A stretch of 64,000 nucleotides of DNA from Linum tenue (GCA_946122785.1 CAMGYJ010000010.1:46397134-46461133), one strand, 5' to 3'. Positions 46,299 through 59,449 are shown, counted from the first letter of the stretch. Numbers and translations: made by a program. Notes: a model not told the origin generated them from the sequence alone.

Positions 46299-47740
46299 GG
46301 GCTAATACCACTACAACACCCGAACTATCGCGAAAATGCCACTTGTGTCCTATTGTTTCCAATATTCCATCTGTGTCCTGAACTATGATACTTTGTGTCA
46401 TTTGTATCCTGTCAATTTCGTTGACCGTTAAAGATAACAGTTGACAAACGGTGGTCAGCGCGAATTTGACTTTTGTTGACGTGGCAAAAAACGAGACTGC
46501 CACATAGGTGCCACGTCATTGACCTAATATTTTTTAATTCAAATTAAATAAAAAAAATGAGTTAAAATTAAAGAAAATGTAAATTCAATTATGTTATTAA
46601 ACCAAAATTTTAAAACAAAATAATAAAAAACTCTTCTTCTTCTCTGCCAAAGATTCAAGCTTTGGCTCCTGTTTGAGAGGAAAATCAAAGCAAGAACTCG
46701 AAAGAAAAGCCCCATTGGAGTGGCACTTTTGCTGCAGAGATCCCACCAGCCATTTCCAGCCATGGAACACTCACTCAAGCTGAGGTCTCCTACCTCCGCC
46801 GGCGGCAGCTCCTGTACTACAAGGACGAGTTCGGCGACCGCGGTGAGAACGTGACGATCCCGCCGGGCTTCGTCTTCGAGAACCCGAGGCCACCGCCGCC
46901 TCCACTCTTCTCCCCGCCGCAACTGTTGCTGCTGCAATTTTTCGGATTCAAGGAAACTCTTCCCCAGATCGATGGCGATGACCATCCTCCTCGAATCCCT
47001 GTGAACCCCCAACGGCCACCGACGACCCTGGCCCTTCTCTCCTCCCATTCAACCAAGGGTCTGACTTCCCAGAAGCCAGAGTAGCAGCCTCCACCTCCAA
47101 TCGATGGCGCAACCACCAGATCCTCGAAACCCCTTCAGCTTGCAGCAATTAGGGATTTGGGGTCTTAGTGATTGGAATTAGAAATTAATTTGACCAGAGT
47201 TCCAACTTCCCACTCGTTCCCAAGCCTTTTTGTAGAGGGAAATTGGTTTGGAGTCTAAGCTCATCCCACCTCCATCGTCACCATTTTGTTTCGGGTTCAT
47301 GCTTCAAGGTAGGGAGTGAGAGTGGGAGTTCTTAGTATTGGTGAAGGAAGGAGGAGTGGCAGATGTGGTTATCAAGGAGGCGCTGGAGAGGGTGAAGGGG
47401 TACCCGAATCTGGGGAAGGGAATGGTGAGCTCCGACAGGTCGTGGATGGTTGGAGCGGCGATTGGCACGAGAGCGGGGAGGGTGACCGGAGGGACGCATC
47501 CGTCGCTGAGACGAGGTGGGAAAGGGAAGGGGAAAGAGGCTTTATTTTCATTTATTTTATTTTAATTATTTTTAAGTCACATGCCACGTCAGATGCTGAC
47601 TGGTTTTTCTGTTAAATACTAACGGTCAACAAAAGTCAACACTAACGGAATCATAGTTCAGGACACAAATGGAATATTGGAAACAATAGGACACAAGTGG
47701 CATTTTCGCGATAGTTCGGGTGTTGTAGTGGTATTAGCCC
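46299..47740. mobile_element. Pack-MULE with 9-bp TSD
   Basis: The long terminal inverted repeats, about 240 bp, start GGGCTAATACCACTAC at 46299 and end in the complement at 47740. The 9-bp duplication taattttta lies at 46290-46298 and 47741-47749. This is the diagnostic MULE structure. The GC-rich core (about 46660-47530) contains captured coding sequence (46729-46889) and a second GC-rich segment (47338-47530) with an open frame I do not recognise. No transposase is encoded, so movement would need one supplied in trans. Confidence 0.88.
46729..46889 (+). pseudogene. Captured leucine-rich-repeat-extensin (LRX/PEX) N-terminal fragment
   Basis: Within the Pack-MULE, the plus strand reads LTQAEVSYLRRRQLLYYKD followed by EFGDRGENVTIPPGFVFENP. 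This matches my knowledge of the conserved start of the N-terminal domain of plant LRX/pollen extensin-like proteins (RRRQLLYY.DEFGDRGE.V). After FENPR the sequence becomes proline-rich and then unrelated, so only about 50 codons were captured. The LRR and extensin parts are absent. Confidence 0.7.
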
Positions 47741-47749
47741 TAATTTTTA

Positions 47750-49696
47750 GTATATATAAACTTGAAAGTTGACTAATAAGACTAATAGCCCTAAAATGAC
47801 CTAGAAAAGACAACGATGGAGAGTTGAGTACTAGGTAGAGAAGTTGGATTTTGGATTACAAAAACATTTGACATTCAAAAGAGGGGGAAAGCTAGATTTG
47901 TGCAACTTTGTTGAATGCAATTTTTTGTTTAAGAATCTTAGAAAGATGGAGGATAGAAGGAAAGCATTCTTTTTATTCTCGTTTCATAAGATTTTAATTC
48001 GTGAGCCGTTTGTACTTGCGTTGGAAGATGGATCGTTTCGTAGTTTTTTCTGAACAACATTTTCAATTTCTTAGGATCATCTGGACAATGTATTTTCATA
48101 TATAGTACAATGATTTGGAAAGTGCACACACAATTAATCTAGCTAATATGACAAGCTAGGCAATATTGTCAAATTCTTCTGGACATATATGGTGCAACCA
48201 CAACAAGTAGAGTATCAGTGGGAAATCGATGTAGTGAATTAACTTACTTCAATGACTCCAGAACTTTCAAGAGACCACACGAAATCATATGCGATTAATA
48301 TGATACATATAACGACACATCACTACTACCAAAATGAGAAGCAGTTAGCGATTCAACAATCCTACGTACACGCGTCATTCCTAGCAATACATAAGATCCG
48401 ATCAATCAATATGTGACAAAATGTGTGTCACATTCAACTGATTTAGCTAGGGTTTCTATTCTTCTTAACCCTTGCACATGGATAGCCATTAGCAATGGTG
48501 CCCGATGAACCAAAAATCTTTCATTGGAGAGCATAAAGCTTCATTCTAGGGTTAACGGGGAAAGAAGGCCATTCATAGAAAAAGCAGTGAAATTTGGGCA
48601 AAAGACATAGATTTGTGGGTATCATGTTGATTAACTGTCATGCATGTCTCCCTTTTAATTTCGTCCCTGCTTTACAACATGAATGAATTTGTCAATTACA
48701 TTGGCTCAGATTTGGGAACAAATACAGCTACGCAGGGCAAAAGTCATAACACGGGAATAATGCCTTCAATGGATCATCATCATTTTTTTTTTTTTTTTAT
48801 GGAATGGATCATCATCTACCATCAATAATCAGCTATTTTGCGTGATTTTACATACACTCTTTCAAATGAAAGAAAAAAACATAAACAACAGATTTAAAGC
48901 TTGTACAATCATCTAATTCTACATGGTAATTAAATAATCAACGACTAACATTTGTAAGTCGTGTTCCAAGAACCAAACACACGATCTATCCAGAAATTTC
49001 GATACCATATCAAGAATTAGTCCCTCCCATCCCATCAACTCGAATAGCCTTGAGCATGCATGTATAGGTAGGGTTTACACGTGGTATGAAAAGAATTTTT
49101 TTTTTATGGCGCACAAGTACCCTTACTATACGTATACATATTCACATACTAATTAATCATGAATTATCATCGTCAATATTTGTTGATAATTTGAATATAC
49201 TTGCCCAAAAATAGTTCATTCACAACACAGATTAAGACTTCCCCAAAATAGCTGGACGGTTTGAGCGCCACATACGTGGTCGGAACTCGGAAGTCAACCC
49301 TACACAACCGTCTCTCTTGTTTTGGTCACTAATTAAAAAAAAAAACCCCCAGAAATATGATGTTGACCTCGGACACCAGCCGCAATTATATATAATATCA
49401 AATTAATCAATTATCAAAATAGTCGCAACATGATTACTGTTTGTCAAACAACCAGCGCTTAATTACGCTTAACCCTCCTCGAACCGACCACTTTTAATAA
49501 TCCCAAAATATTCAGATTAGCGACTAAACCGAATGTTTGAAAATCTAATTAATCACCCCCGCCCCGGTCAAACACTCGCCAAACATGCCTTTATTTTTAT
49601 TTTTTTCCCTCGTCACTTTTCCCTTCTATATAGTCCTTCCACCATTTCCACCTTCTCCTCCCACCATTTTTCCTCTTCTCCTCTTCTCTTCTTCTA
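47750..49696. other. Non-coding spacer and lipase upstream region
   Basis: AT-rich, with a T-run at 48785-48799 and no recognisable gene. The 150 bp before 49697 are strongly CT-rich, as often seen in plant 5' UTRs. Confidence 0.4.
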
Positions 49697-51232
49697 ATGG
49701 CGTCGAAGGTCTTAATGCCAATCCCAAGCCACGTGTCCGACGTGGCCAACCCGTATCATCCGACGTCGTTTCGCTCCCTGCAGCCATCCGGTCAAGTGAT
49801 GAAGAGCTTGACCAAGAAAGTAGCAACAACGTCTCCTCCTTCGAGTGACACGGTTCGTTCCACTCCTCCTCCTGCCGTGGTTCGGCCACCGACGGCGGCG
49901 GCGTCCACGAGTGGTGCAATGAAGGGCTCGTTGGCGCAAGTGTGGAGGAAGGTGCAAGGTTGTGGCGACTGGGAAGGTCTCGTGTCGCCGTCGTTGCACC
50001 CGCTGTTGAGGGAAGAGATTGTCCGATACGGGGAGCTAGTGTCGGCTTGCTACAAGGCGTTCGAGCTCGACTCGAGCTCGAGCCGTTACTTGAGCTGCAA
50101 GTATGGGAAGGGGAGCATGTTCGAGGAGGTCGGGATGGGTGGTTCGGGGTACGATGTTACTAGGTACGTCTATGTGACTGCTCCTGATATCATGACCAGC
50201 ATCCCCAGCATCCGACCCGGTGGGTCGGATGCTGGGTCGGGTGGCAGCTGTCGTGGTCGATGGGTTGGGTATGTGGCGGTGGCATCGGATGACATGACTG
50301 ACAGACTGGGGAGGAGGGACATCCTCGTCACGTTTCGAGGGACCGTGACGAGCCAGGAGTGGGTGGCGAACCTGATGAGTTCCCTGACTCCTGCCAGGCT
50401 GGACCCCGGGGATCCCAGACCGGAGGTCCAGGTGGAGTCAGGGTTTCTGGGGCTATACACCTCGAACGAGTGTGGTGGCAGCAGGTTCGGCCTCGAGAGC
50501 TGCAGAGAGCAGCTTCTCTGCGAGATCTCGAGGCTGCTGAGGAAGTACAAAGGGGAGGAGGTCAGCATTTCGATAGCCGGGCACAGCATGGGGAGCTCCC
50601 TCGCTCACTTGCTCGCATACGACATCTCCGAGCTCGGGTTGAACGTGATGAACAATCATGTCAACTCGAGCAGGAGGACGACGACGGAGCACGGCCACCA
50701 TCGTGCACCGTCGTCCACGGTCCCAGTGACCGTTTTTTCGTATGGCGGGCCGCGAGTGGGGAACCTCGGGTTCAAGCAGAGGTGCGAGGAGCTGGGAGTG
50801 AAAGTGTTGAGGGTCGTGAACGTCCACGACCCTGTCACGAAGCTCCCCGGTGTCTTTCTCAACGAGAATTTTAGGGTTTTGGGGAACTACGAGCTCCCTT
50901 GGAGTTGTTCGTGCTACTCGCACGTTGGGGTCGAGGTGCTACTCGATTTCTTGGACGTCAAGAACCCTTCTTGTGTTCATGATTTGGATGCCTACATTAG
51001 CCTAGTAAGGTGTCCGAGGGAGGAGGGCATCATCCATGAAGATGGAGTAGTAGGGAACATTTTCGAGAGAGTAATGAGTAATGTTGTAGGGAATTTTGAG
51101 CTCTGCCGGTTGAGGAGAGCGGCTAGTGGTATGGTAGACCAATTTTTGGTTCAGTCTCAAGGAGCTGAATTTTTAATGGATAATAACTTCTTAGGATGGA
51201 TGAATTGCTTGGCTTTGTATATGCTCATGTAA
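49697..51232 (+). CDS. DAD1-like class 3 acylhydrolase (phospholipase A1 family)
   Basis: Single exon, 511 residues. The N-terminal 75 residues are Ser/Thr/Pro-rich without acidic residues in the first part, compatible with an organellar transit peptide. The core follows: [65 protein letters not shown] and the nucleophile elbow [13 protein letters not shown]. The catalytic triad is Ser297, Asp378 ([12 protein letters not shown]) and His409 ([11 protein letters not shown]). This is the architecture of plant PLA1/DAD1-like lipases, which release fatty acids from membrane glycerolipids and can feed jasmonate synthesis. The GHSMGS elbow points to the DLAH/DSEL side of the family more than to DAD1 itself, but I cannot fix the subgroup. 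The C-terminal 40 residues are extra. Confidence 0.9.
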   Translation: MASKVLMPIPSHVSDVANPYHPTSFRSLQPSGQVMKSLTKKVATTSPPSSDTVRSTPPPAVVRPPTAAASTSGAMKGSLAQVWRKVQGCGDWEGLVSPSLHPLLREEIVRYGELVSACYKAFELDSSSSRYLSCKYGKGSMFEEVGMGGSGYDVTRYVYVTAPDIMTSIPSIRPGGSDAGSGGSCRGRWVGYVAVASDDMTDRLGRRDILVTFRGTVTSQEWVANLMSSLTPARLDPGDPRPEVQVESGFLGLYTSNECGGSRFGLESCREQLLCEISRLLRKYKGEEVSISIAGHSMGSSLAHLLAYDISELGLNVMNNHVNSSRRTTTEHGHHRAPSSTVPVTVFSYGGPRVGNLGFKQRCEELGVKVLRVVNVHDPVTKLPGVFLNENFRVLGNYELPWSCSCYSHVGVEVLLDFLDVKNPSCVHDLDAYISLVRCPREEGIIHEDGVVGNIFERVMSNVVGNFELCRLRRAASGMVDQFLVQSQGAEFLMDNNFLGWMNCLALYMLM

Positions 51233-53700
51233 GGTATATAATATAAAAATCAATTAATTAATTATCTAGCTAGCTAGAACATTACCCACACATATTACCC
51301 AATGTTTGATTTGGAAATAATAAGAAGAAAAAGAAACTCGATCAAGAAATTATGTATTTTTGTTCTAATAATCTGTTGGAAGCTCAAGTGACTGTAGAAA
51401 ATGGGAGGAGGTCAGATCGAATCCGCACAAATTTCATTCATCTAATTCATTTGCTGCGTTATTAAGAGGCATATGTTTGATATATTTTTTTTTACCAACA
51501 TTACAAAAATATTATCCCTATTCGATACTCGCATTTAAAATCTCTCAATTACATGCATATCATGACAACATATATCGGGTACGAATAACAATTACTCCTT
51601 GATGTGTGCGATTGTTATGAAAACATAGTTTGGCGGATGTAAACCAAGCGTTACTAAATACTAATGCTTGTAAACCAATACATAATTTTATGGTCGAAAA
51701 TCAAACAAAGCTCACACTCAATAACAAATTCACACACATAATTATGACCACTATTGAGTAAAACCGGCCAGTTTGAAAATCACATTCCAAACCCCTCCTA
51801 TCAAATCGTGTTAACAAAAAGCACAACAAAGTTACCTCCTAAAACCGAGACAAAATCAGAACCCGAATCCTTTTAACCTGTACATCAATCTCTTCGTGTT
51901 CTTCTACGTTTAATTGCAAAAACTTTCAACCACAGAGAGGCAATTCCTTTGACCGTACGTGTCTCTCCACTTCTGACAAACAAAAACCAGAGACCATTTC
52001 TCACCGACAAAAGTAGTTTGTTTCCTTTATATTTGGTGAACAACCATGACTGTAAAAAAAAAAAAAAACTGATTTAAGAATATATTATTTTATGTTAATT
52101 AAATACGAGGTTTTGTCTGTATATAGAATATATAAGGACACAAACGTACAGCAAGGAACATTAGAAATGACGGCCCATCTTTGTGGCTGTGAAGCCCCCT
52201 TTAATTTGCTCTCTCACACACTCGAGTCTCATTCTGTCGTAATTAATTTAACAACTTTGTTGTTACGTTCTCACTTCTGTGCAGAAGAAAAAATGCAAGA
52301 AAGGAACCAAAACAACACGGTTGCATTGTGACCTACAGAACAGCAGAGAGTTGGTGCATAGAAAGTCATTTATGGCTTTGACATGCAAATTAATGCCGCC
52401 ATGGGAAAAGGCCGGTTTTGATTGTACAAGTTTGTTCGATCAGGCTGTTAGATGTGAAATGTGAGCATGGATATATGAACACGAAACGAATTGAATCCCA
52501 TAGTTACGTTTCTTGATGTGTTGGGCTTGCTTTCTTGCCCTAACAGCCGGCTCGAAAAGGGTGAAAGAGCTTGAGAAAAGCGCGGGACTGGCGGGTATCT
52601 AGATACTCATATCTGTCATGCACTGATGAGTAGTGTAGGATCAGGTTGGGTGAAGTTGTGTGTGTACGGGGACGAAATAAGTTTATCCATTCTGACATGT
52701 TATTTGAAATAAAAAAAAGGAACGCAATACGTACGTCAAACTGATCACCTACGAGAAACATAGAGATAATTATTGATTGAATCAATGTAATAATTAGTTG
52801 AAATTTCGAGTCCTGCGCTTACTGAAAGTTTCATTGAAGCGAAAAATACGATTTAATATAAGTTAAAAGATGATAAATACAGGTAGATATATTGAGGCAA
52901 ATTGAAATAAAACGGATGGAGAAAGAGGTGGGACGGGATTGGACTGGACGGAAGTAGCTAGTAACCAATGCCCCGTCGCATTACTACTATAGGAATCAGA
53001 TAATACCGGCTTGCTCCAAAATTAGTCACGACAGGTCGAATCACGCGGATCGGATAAGAATTTGCCATCATTAATTGCCTGTCCACTTCAGACACCTAAT
53101 ATCATATGCAACAAACCTAGCAACCTTCCATGAAAGAATTAGTACCAATCGAACCGACTATTAGTACTCGATCTCTGTATTCATCACCTGCCAATCTCTC
53201 AACCAACAAAGAATACATACATGAAGCTCGTTATAACGACGCGACATGCTTCATATTATCATTTACCATATTATATGATGTATTGATGTGTTGATAGTGA
53301 TGATGATGATATGTGACGAAAGAAAGGTATACAATCGAAACCAAATGTGAACTCTTTTTCACATACTACAGAATAAAAGTGCTTGAAACCAAGACCAGAA
53401 AGTTGTACTAAACTAAACCATGGCTTATTTGTTTAGGGTATAAAAAGAGCATCATTCTCAGCTTTTTGTTGGCCCCTCTGTAATGTGAAGGGGACACGTT
53501 TCAGTATTAAAATTTTGTCTTACGTATTGGAACCACTTTCTTCTGTCGCCGTTTGATGAAAACCATCACCCGTGCGATTCATTAACTGAAATATTTTTTA
53601 CAGTTCATGTCTCCCATCAAAAGACACACACTCCTCGATCGGGCCATAGTCTCAAAAGTATCGTGCATACGCTAGTAATTTGAACTAGAATGTGCATATG
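51233..53700. other. Non-coding spacer
   Basis: AT-rich with no recognised gene. A tRNA-like scrap (gctcaagtgactgtag ... agatcgaatccgc, about 51378-51428) may be a SINE relic. Confidence 0.35.
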
Positions 53701-53704
53701 TTAC

Positions 53705-54115
53705 GATCGGGAACGTTATAGATGGAGGAGGAATTATCGGTGTCTGAACCTAAAGATGTCGCGTATGCAGCTCTCCTGATGAATGATGATCAAGCAAGGA
53801 AAGTTTGGTACATATAGCTACCCAGAATTAGTGTCCATTATTTAGGTTTCGTTTGACTGTTTGAGCTTGATTAGGTTCCTTCCGGAAGACCATGCACGTA
53901 AATAACGTCAATATATAATCTTGTATTTCTCTCAATATCTACGATTCAAAACATTATAGGTGAATGATGGACTGATGTGTGAACCTAAAGATTTCACGTG
54001 TGCTCCTGATGATGATCAAGATCGTTATAGGTGGAGGATGAATGACGTGTGAACCTAAAGATGTCACGTGAGCTTCTGATGACGATCAAGCAAGGAAGTC
54101 TGCTACATAGTTACT
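53705..54115. repeat. Three diverged repeats carrying G-box-like words
   Basis: Units near 53705-53815, 53955-54022 and 54023-54110 share the order cgttatagrtggaggawgaat, tgtgaacctaaagatktcacg and tcctgatgatgatcaag. The second and third contain CACGTG (in ttcacgtgtg and gtcacgtgag); the first has the mutated tcgcgta. No gene lies immediately downstream. Confidence 0.6.
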
Positions 54116-54573
54116 TAACATTAGCATAAGGTTTCATTATTTGAACTCGTTTAGGTTTTTCAGTGTGTGTATATAATGCAATAGATAATCTTGTTCATTT
54201 CTCAATATCTCGAATTATTGGAATGAGTTAACTAGGGGATTTATTAGTTTGGTCAGCTGGTGATTATTATAACTTGTGACCTAATCCGGTCCACACTTAA
54301 ACACCTTTTGTTTCCTAGCTAGTATTAAAGCACTAGTGGTTGCACTACTATTATGTCCACTAATTCACGTGATTAAACGACGTTGTTATATATACTTGTC
54401 TAACGCCAGGTGGCAGACGGATTATGATTAAACCCAAACATTAATCAGTTAGTAGTTAACTATTGTTAATTAATCCATAAATTAATCGCAGTGATTTGCT
54501 TTTATTCGTCATCATTCTGATTGTGACTGGATTGATTCGGTTTTGATATTATTTTCCCATTGATCCACAACAC

Positions 54574-55983
54574 ATGAAATATTACACATATAATTTGAAG
54601 ACAAACAGAATTCACAAGGGTCAGGAGGAAGTAACGAGGGTTATGGTGGAGTACTTTAAATCATTATTCCTAGCAGGCCCTAATCCACGAGGACAGGAAG
54701 TGGTGGAGGCAATCCAGAGGAAAGTCTCACCTGAAATGAATGCGATGTTGCTGAAACCCTTTGAGCCAGATGAAGTCTGGTTTGCACTTAAATCCATGGC
54801 CCCATTGAAAGCTCCTGGTCCGGACGGCATGCCTGCACTGTTTTTCCAAAAGAACTGGGTTACAGTGGGACCTCAAGTAACAGCCGAATTGCAATCATAT
54901 TAGAAACTGGGCAGATTCCAGAGAGTCTTAACCAGACCCTCCTAACCCTCATTCCGAAGAATAAGAAGCCTCAAACGCCTATGGAGTATAGGCCAATCAG
55001 TCTTTGCAAGGTATTGTATAAAATTCTCTCAAAAGTCTTAGCAAACAGGCTAAAAAAACATTCTGGGGGAAGTGATCACAGAAAAACCAGAGTGCATTTG
55101 TACCCGGCAGATTCATTTCGGATAATGTCATGGTTGCTTTTGAGTGTTTCAATGCAATGAAGAACAGAAAGAAAGGGAAGAAGGGGTTTGTAGCAGCTAA
55201 GCTGGACATTGCAAAAGCCTATGATAGGGTGGAGTGGGGTTTCTTGGAAAAAGTTATGCTTAAGCTGGGATTTGATCCAATCTGGGTTAATCTGATCATG
55301 CAGTGTGTGAAAACAGTGTCTTACTCCGTTTTAGTGAATGGACACCGGTCTGAAGTTATATATCCTACTCGGGGTCTAAGACAAGGGGATCCGATATCCC
55401 CCTATCTGTTTTTAATGTGTGCTGAAGGTCTCTCAGCCATCACTAACAGAGCAATCAGAGAGGACAGCTGAAAGGGATAAAGGTAAGTTCAAATGGCCCG
55501 GAGATCTCACATCTCTTCTTTGCTGATGACAGCATTTTCTTTTTTGAAAATAAGAAAGAGCAAGGGGAGGTGCTAAAGAGAATTTTGGAGCAGTATGAGG
55601 AGGAATCAGGGCAACAAGTCAGTCTCCCAAAATCTGAACTCTCATTTAGTGGAAATGTTAAGCAGGAGGAGAGAGCAGCTATGGGAGATATCTTGGGAAT
55701 GAAACAAGTGCAACAACACGACAAGTACCTAGGCCTTCCCACGGTGATAGGAAGATCAAAAAGGCCGTGTTTACTCAGCTGATTGATCGGGTACGAAAGA
55801 AGATAAAGATGTGGAAGAGTAAACTGCTTTCAAATGCAGCCAAAGAGGTTCTAATTAAAGCCGTTGCACAGGCACAAAGTACCTATGCCATGTCGGTTTT
55901 TCTGATTCCTCAAGGGGTGATACAAGAATTACAGAGGATGATAGCAGGTTTCTGGTGGGGACAAAAGAATGAGGAAAGGCGGT
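54574..55983 (+). pseudogene. LINE reverse-transcriptase fragment
   Basis: The conceptual frame shows AFVPGRFISDNV, KLDIAKAYDRVEWGFLEKVM, TRGLRQGDPISPYLFLMCAEGL, SHLFFADDSIFFF and KYLGLPTVIGRSK, then SNAAKEVLIKAVAQAQSTYA and GFWWGQKNEERR. These cover the whole RT and the start of the following conserved region of plant non-LTR elements. Breaks include TAG at 54901-54903, indels near 55060-55080, TGA near 55469 and a shift near 55765. It lacks the endonuclease and RNase H. The wording of its motifs differs clearly from the 2671-8664 element, so it is another lineage. Its 3' side is cut at the satellite. Confidence 0.88.
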
Positions 55984-56019
55984 TCTAGGTACCAAAATGT
56001 AATTAAAAGTAAGAAAAAA

Positions 56020-58035
56020 TTCGAACGGCACTTTTCCATAGATTTTGAAGGCTGCAGATCACGGATTCAGCCTTAGGCTATTCCCTAGGGATGAATAAGT
56101 CTAACAAACAGCGATTCGGGCGGAAAATTTGCGGGGCCATTTTTGGCAGATCCCAAAGGGGTACCATCACCGATTTCGGGCGATTTCTGGAATGGCCATT
56201 TTCCTTGGATTTTGAAGGCGAGGGATCACAGATTCGGCCCTAGGGCACTCTCCACCAATGATGAAGTCTAGCAATGGCCGATTTGCGCGGAAATTTGGTC
56301 GAATTTTTACGGATGGCATTTTCGTAATTTTTAGGCGATTTTTTCGAACGGCCATTTTCCATAGATTTTGAAGGCTGCAGATCACGGATTCAGCCTTAGG
56401 CTATTCCCTAGGGATGAATAAGTCTAACAAACAGCGATTCGGGCGGAAAATTTGCGGGGCCATTTTTGGCAGATCCCAAAGGGGTACCATCACCGATTTC
56501 GGGCGATTTCTGGAATGGCCATTTTCCTTGGATTTTGAAGGCGAGGGATCACAGATTCGGCCCTAGGGCACTCTCCACCAATGATGAAGTCTAGCAATGG
56601 CCGATTTGCGCGGAAATTTGGTCGAATTTTTACGGATGGCATTTTCGTAATTTTTAGGCGATTTTTTCGAACGGCCATTTTCCATAGATTTTGAAGGCTG
56701 CAGATCACGGATTCAGCCTTAGGCTATTCCCTAGGGATGAATAAGTCTAACAAACAGCGATTCGGGCGGAAAATTTGCGGGGCCATTTTTGGCAGATCCC
56801 AAAGGGGTACCATCACCGATTTCGGGCGATTTCTGGAATGGCCATTTTCCTTGGATTTTGAAGGCGAGGGATCACAGATTCGGCCCTAGGGCACTCTCCA
56901 CCAATGATGAAGTCTAGCAATGGCCGATTTGCGCGGAAATTTGGTCGAATTTTTACGGATGGCATTTTCGTAATTTTTAGGCGATTTTTTCGAACGGCCA
57001 TTTTCCATAGATTTTGAAGGCTGCAGATCACGGATTCAGCCTTAGGCTATTCCCTAGGGATGAATAAGTCTAACAAACAGCGATTCGGGCGGAAAATTTG
57101 CGGGGCCATTTTTGGCAGATCCCAAAGGGGTACCATCACCGATTTCGGGCGATTTCTGGAATGGCCATTTTCCTTGGATTTTGAAGGCGAGGGATCACAG
57201 ATTCGGCCCTAGGGCACTCTCCACCAATGATGAAGTCTAGCAATGGCCGATTTGCGCGGAAATTTGGTCGAATTTTTACGGATGGCATTTTCGTAATTTT
57301 TAGGCGATTTTTTCGAACGGCCATTTTCCATAGATTTTGAAGGCTGCAGATCACGGATTCAGCCTTAGGCTATTCCCTAGGGATGAATAAGTCTAACAAA
57401 CAGCGATTCGGGCGGAAAATTTGCGGGGCCATTTTTGGCAGATCCCAAAGGGGTACCATCACCGATTTCGGGCGATTTCTGGAATGGCCATTTTCCTTGG
57501 ATTTTGAAGGCGAGGGATCACAGATTCGGCCCTAGGGCACTCTCCACCAATGATGAAGTCTAGCAATGGCCGATTTGCGCGGAAATTTGGTCGAATTTTT
57601 ACGGATGGCATTTTCGTAATTTTTAGGCGATTTTTTCGAACGGCCATTTTCCATAGATTTTGAAGGCTGCAGATCACGGATTCAGCCTTAGGCTATTCCC
57701 TAGGGATGAATAAGTCTAACAAACAGCGATTCGGGCGGAAAATTTGCGGGGCCATTTTTGGCAGATCCCAAAGGGGTACCATCACCGATTTCGGGCGATT
57801 TCTGGAATGGCCATTTTCCTTGGATTTTGAAGGCGAGGGATCACAGATTCGGCCCTAGGGCACTCTCCACCAATGATGAAGTCTAGCAATGGCCGATTTG
57901 CGCGGAAATTTGGTCGAATTTTTACGGATGGCATTTTCGTAATTTTTAGGCGATTTTTTCGAACGGCCATTTTCCATAGATTTTGAAGGCTGCAGATCAC
58001 GGATTCAGCCTTAGGCTATTCCCTAGGGATGAATA
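56020..58035. repeat. Satellite, 323-bp unit that is an internal dimer
   Basis: About 6.2 head-to-tail copies; landmarks recur every 323 bp (for example gattttgaag at 56041, 56364 and onward). Complete units look identical by eye; only the first differs slightly near its start. Each unit consists of two related halves of about 160 bp: one begins ggccattttccatagatttt and the other ggccattttccttggatttt. The period is thus a two-monomer higher-order repeat with a nucleosome-sized monomer. Identical 72-codon minus-strand open frames in each unit are a by-product. The array runs into a 10-N gap, so its true length is unknown. Confidence 0.95.
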
Positions 58036-58045
58036 NNNNNNNNNN
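58036..58045. other. Assembly gap of 10 N inside or at the edge of the satellite
   Basis: Ten N immediately after a partial satellite unit. The sequence to the right is unrelated to the satellite, which suggests a collapsed array or a scaffold join. Confidence 0.95.
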
Positions 58046-59449
58046 ATAATAATTCGTAGCTAATGAAATCAATCCACCAGACTGACTGCAGCAACTGGAA
58101 AAGCCCCTCACACACCACACTCAAAACCAATGTACGTCAAAGGGAAATAATCCCCACCACTGAAGGCTGCAAGGCATAACCCAGGACTGGAGATGCCGAC
58201 TCCAAACAACCTGTCATTCTGCTACCACGTGAGCCCAAATTCCAGCAACAGCAAAACAACTACGAGCTGAGGAAGGAAAATTATAGTAAATTAGGTCCTC
58301 TGCCACGAGCCAATCCAAATAATATGGCCATATAGATAAATAGATATGGTAATTGCAAAACAGAATCACATAAAAGGGAGCCGCCGGCCGGCCGGCCACA
58401 TAATAAATATGTGCTTGTGAACTAACTAACTAACTGTTAATTAGGCCAAGAATGGGCACAGTCCAGTCACCAAGACCAGGGAAATAAACAACACAACCAA
58501 TTACTTTTTCAAACCTGCAGGGAAGGGATACTACAAAAGGAAACCCGTCGCCGGCCTAGATCGTCGCCCATTCTAGCCATGCAGTGCAGGGCTGCGTTGA
58601 ACCCATTAACTCACCACCAATCTGGGCCCACTCCAACCATGCGAGACACGGTTGTATTGAACCCATCTCCGACACATCGCTAGCACTGCTCGATTCCGCC
58701 GTGTTCAAAGTTTCGGTTTGGAATTGGTAGTCGTAGTAGTAGGGTAAGCAGACAGCAGATGAGGGAGTAAGAGTGGGAGGGGCTGCCGGTGGCAGCTGGA
58801 AAGAGGAGCGATTAATGATTTTTTTTGGGAGCAGCCGACGCTGTTTGCGTCGTCTTTTTTTGTAGAAGGCGATGTCATCTTCTATAACAAATGATGATTC
58901 TTCTTGGTACAAGGCGATGGCTGGCTCTCTGTATATATCAAAAAAATAAGATAACTTTGTATAGGTAGAGTAGAGAAGAAAAACGGTGATTGAGAAAGAG
59001 AGAGAGAGTTGAGATGGGATTAGATCGAATTTGTTGGGTCGAGATCTGATAGCTAGTGACACTGAATAGATAGGCGCGTGGGAAAGTAATAGTGGGTAGG
59101 TAGGTTGATGGGATTAAGAAAATAATTATCTTCTCCAATCCAATCAATCGTCCATCTTCTCGCCTCCTTGCATCGGTCTTCCGCCATCAGACCGTCGGAG
59201 ATTCCTCCTCCTAGCTCAGGCGCCGACAGCAGCAATAGTAGCGGATGCAGCCCGTAGGGTAGGGTCACTTCAATCTCCCGATCTGGGTGAAGCGGCCGAG
59301 TTCATCAGGAATTCGCGCCACGATCACTGTCTAGTGTCATTTCAATCTGCAGGCATGCATTAAAGTACTCCAGAATTAATGACCTTGGGAGATTCAAGGA
59401 AGGAAGGAGGATGGCCAGTCTTTATTTTCTTTGTTCCTTCCTTCTATTA
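58046..59449. other. Unassigned region
   Basis: A minus-strand open frame at 58556-59062 ends with two near-identical phrases (MGSIQPCLAWLEWAQI and MGSTQPCTAWLEWATI) reflecting a short tandem duplication at about 58560-58665. It has no recognisable domain. Nothing else is supported. Confidence 0.35.

Noticed and set aside
46539..47148. Overlapping minus-strand open frames in the Pack-MULE core
   Set aside because: They lie opposite the plus-strand LRX-like fragment and are Gly/Arg-rich reflections of its proline-rich, GC-rich sequence.
50359..50923. Alternative-frame open frames inside the DAD1-like lipase
   Set aside because: GC-rich coding DNA leaves other frames open. The 511-residue lipase frame has all family motifs and the catalytic triad.
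56167..58000. Six identical 72-codon minus-strand open frames
   Set aside because: They recur only because the 323-bp satellite unit recurs. There is no start context, domain or reason to think they are translated.
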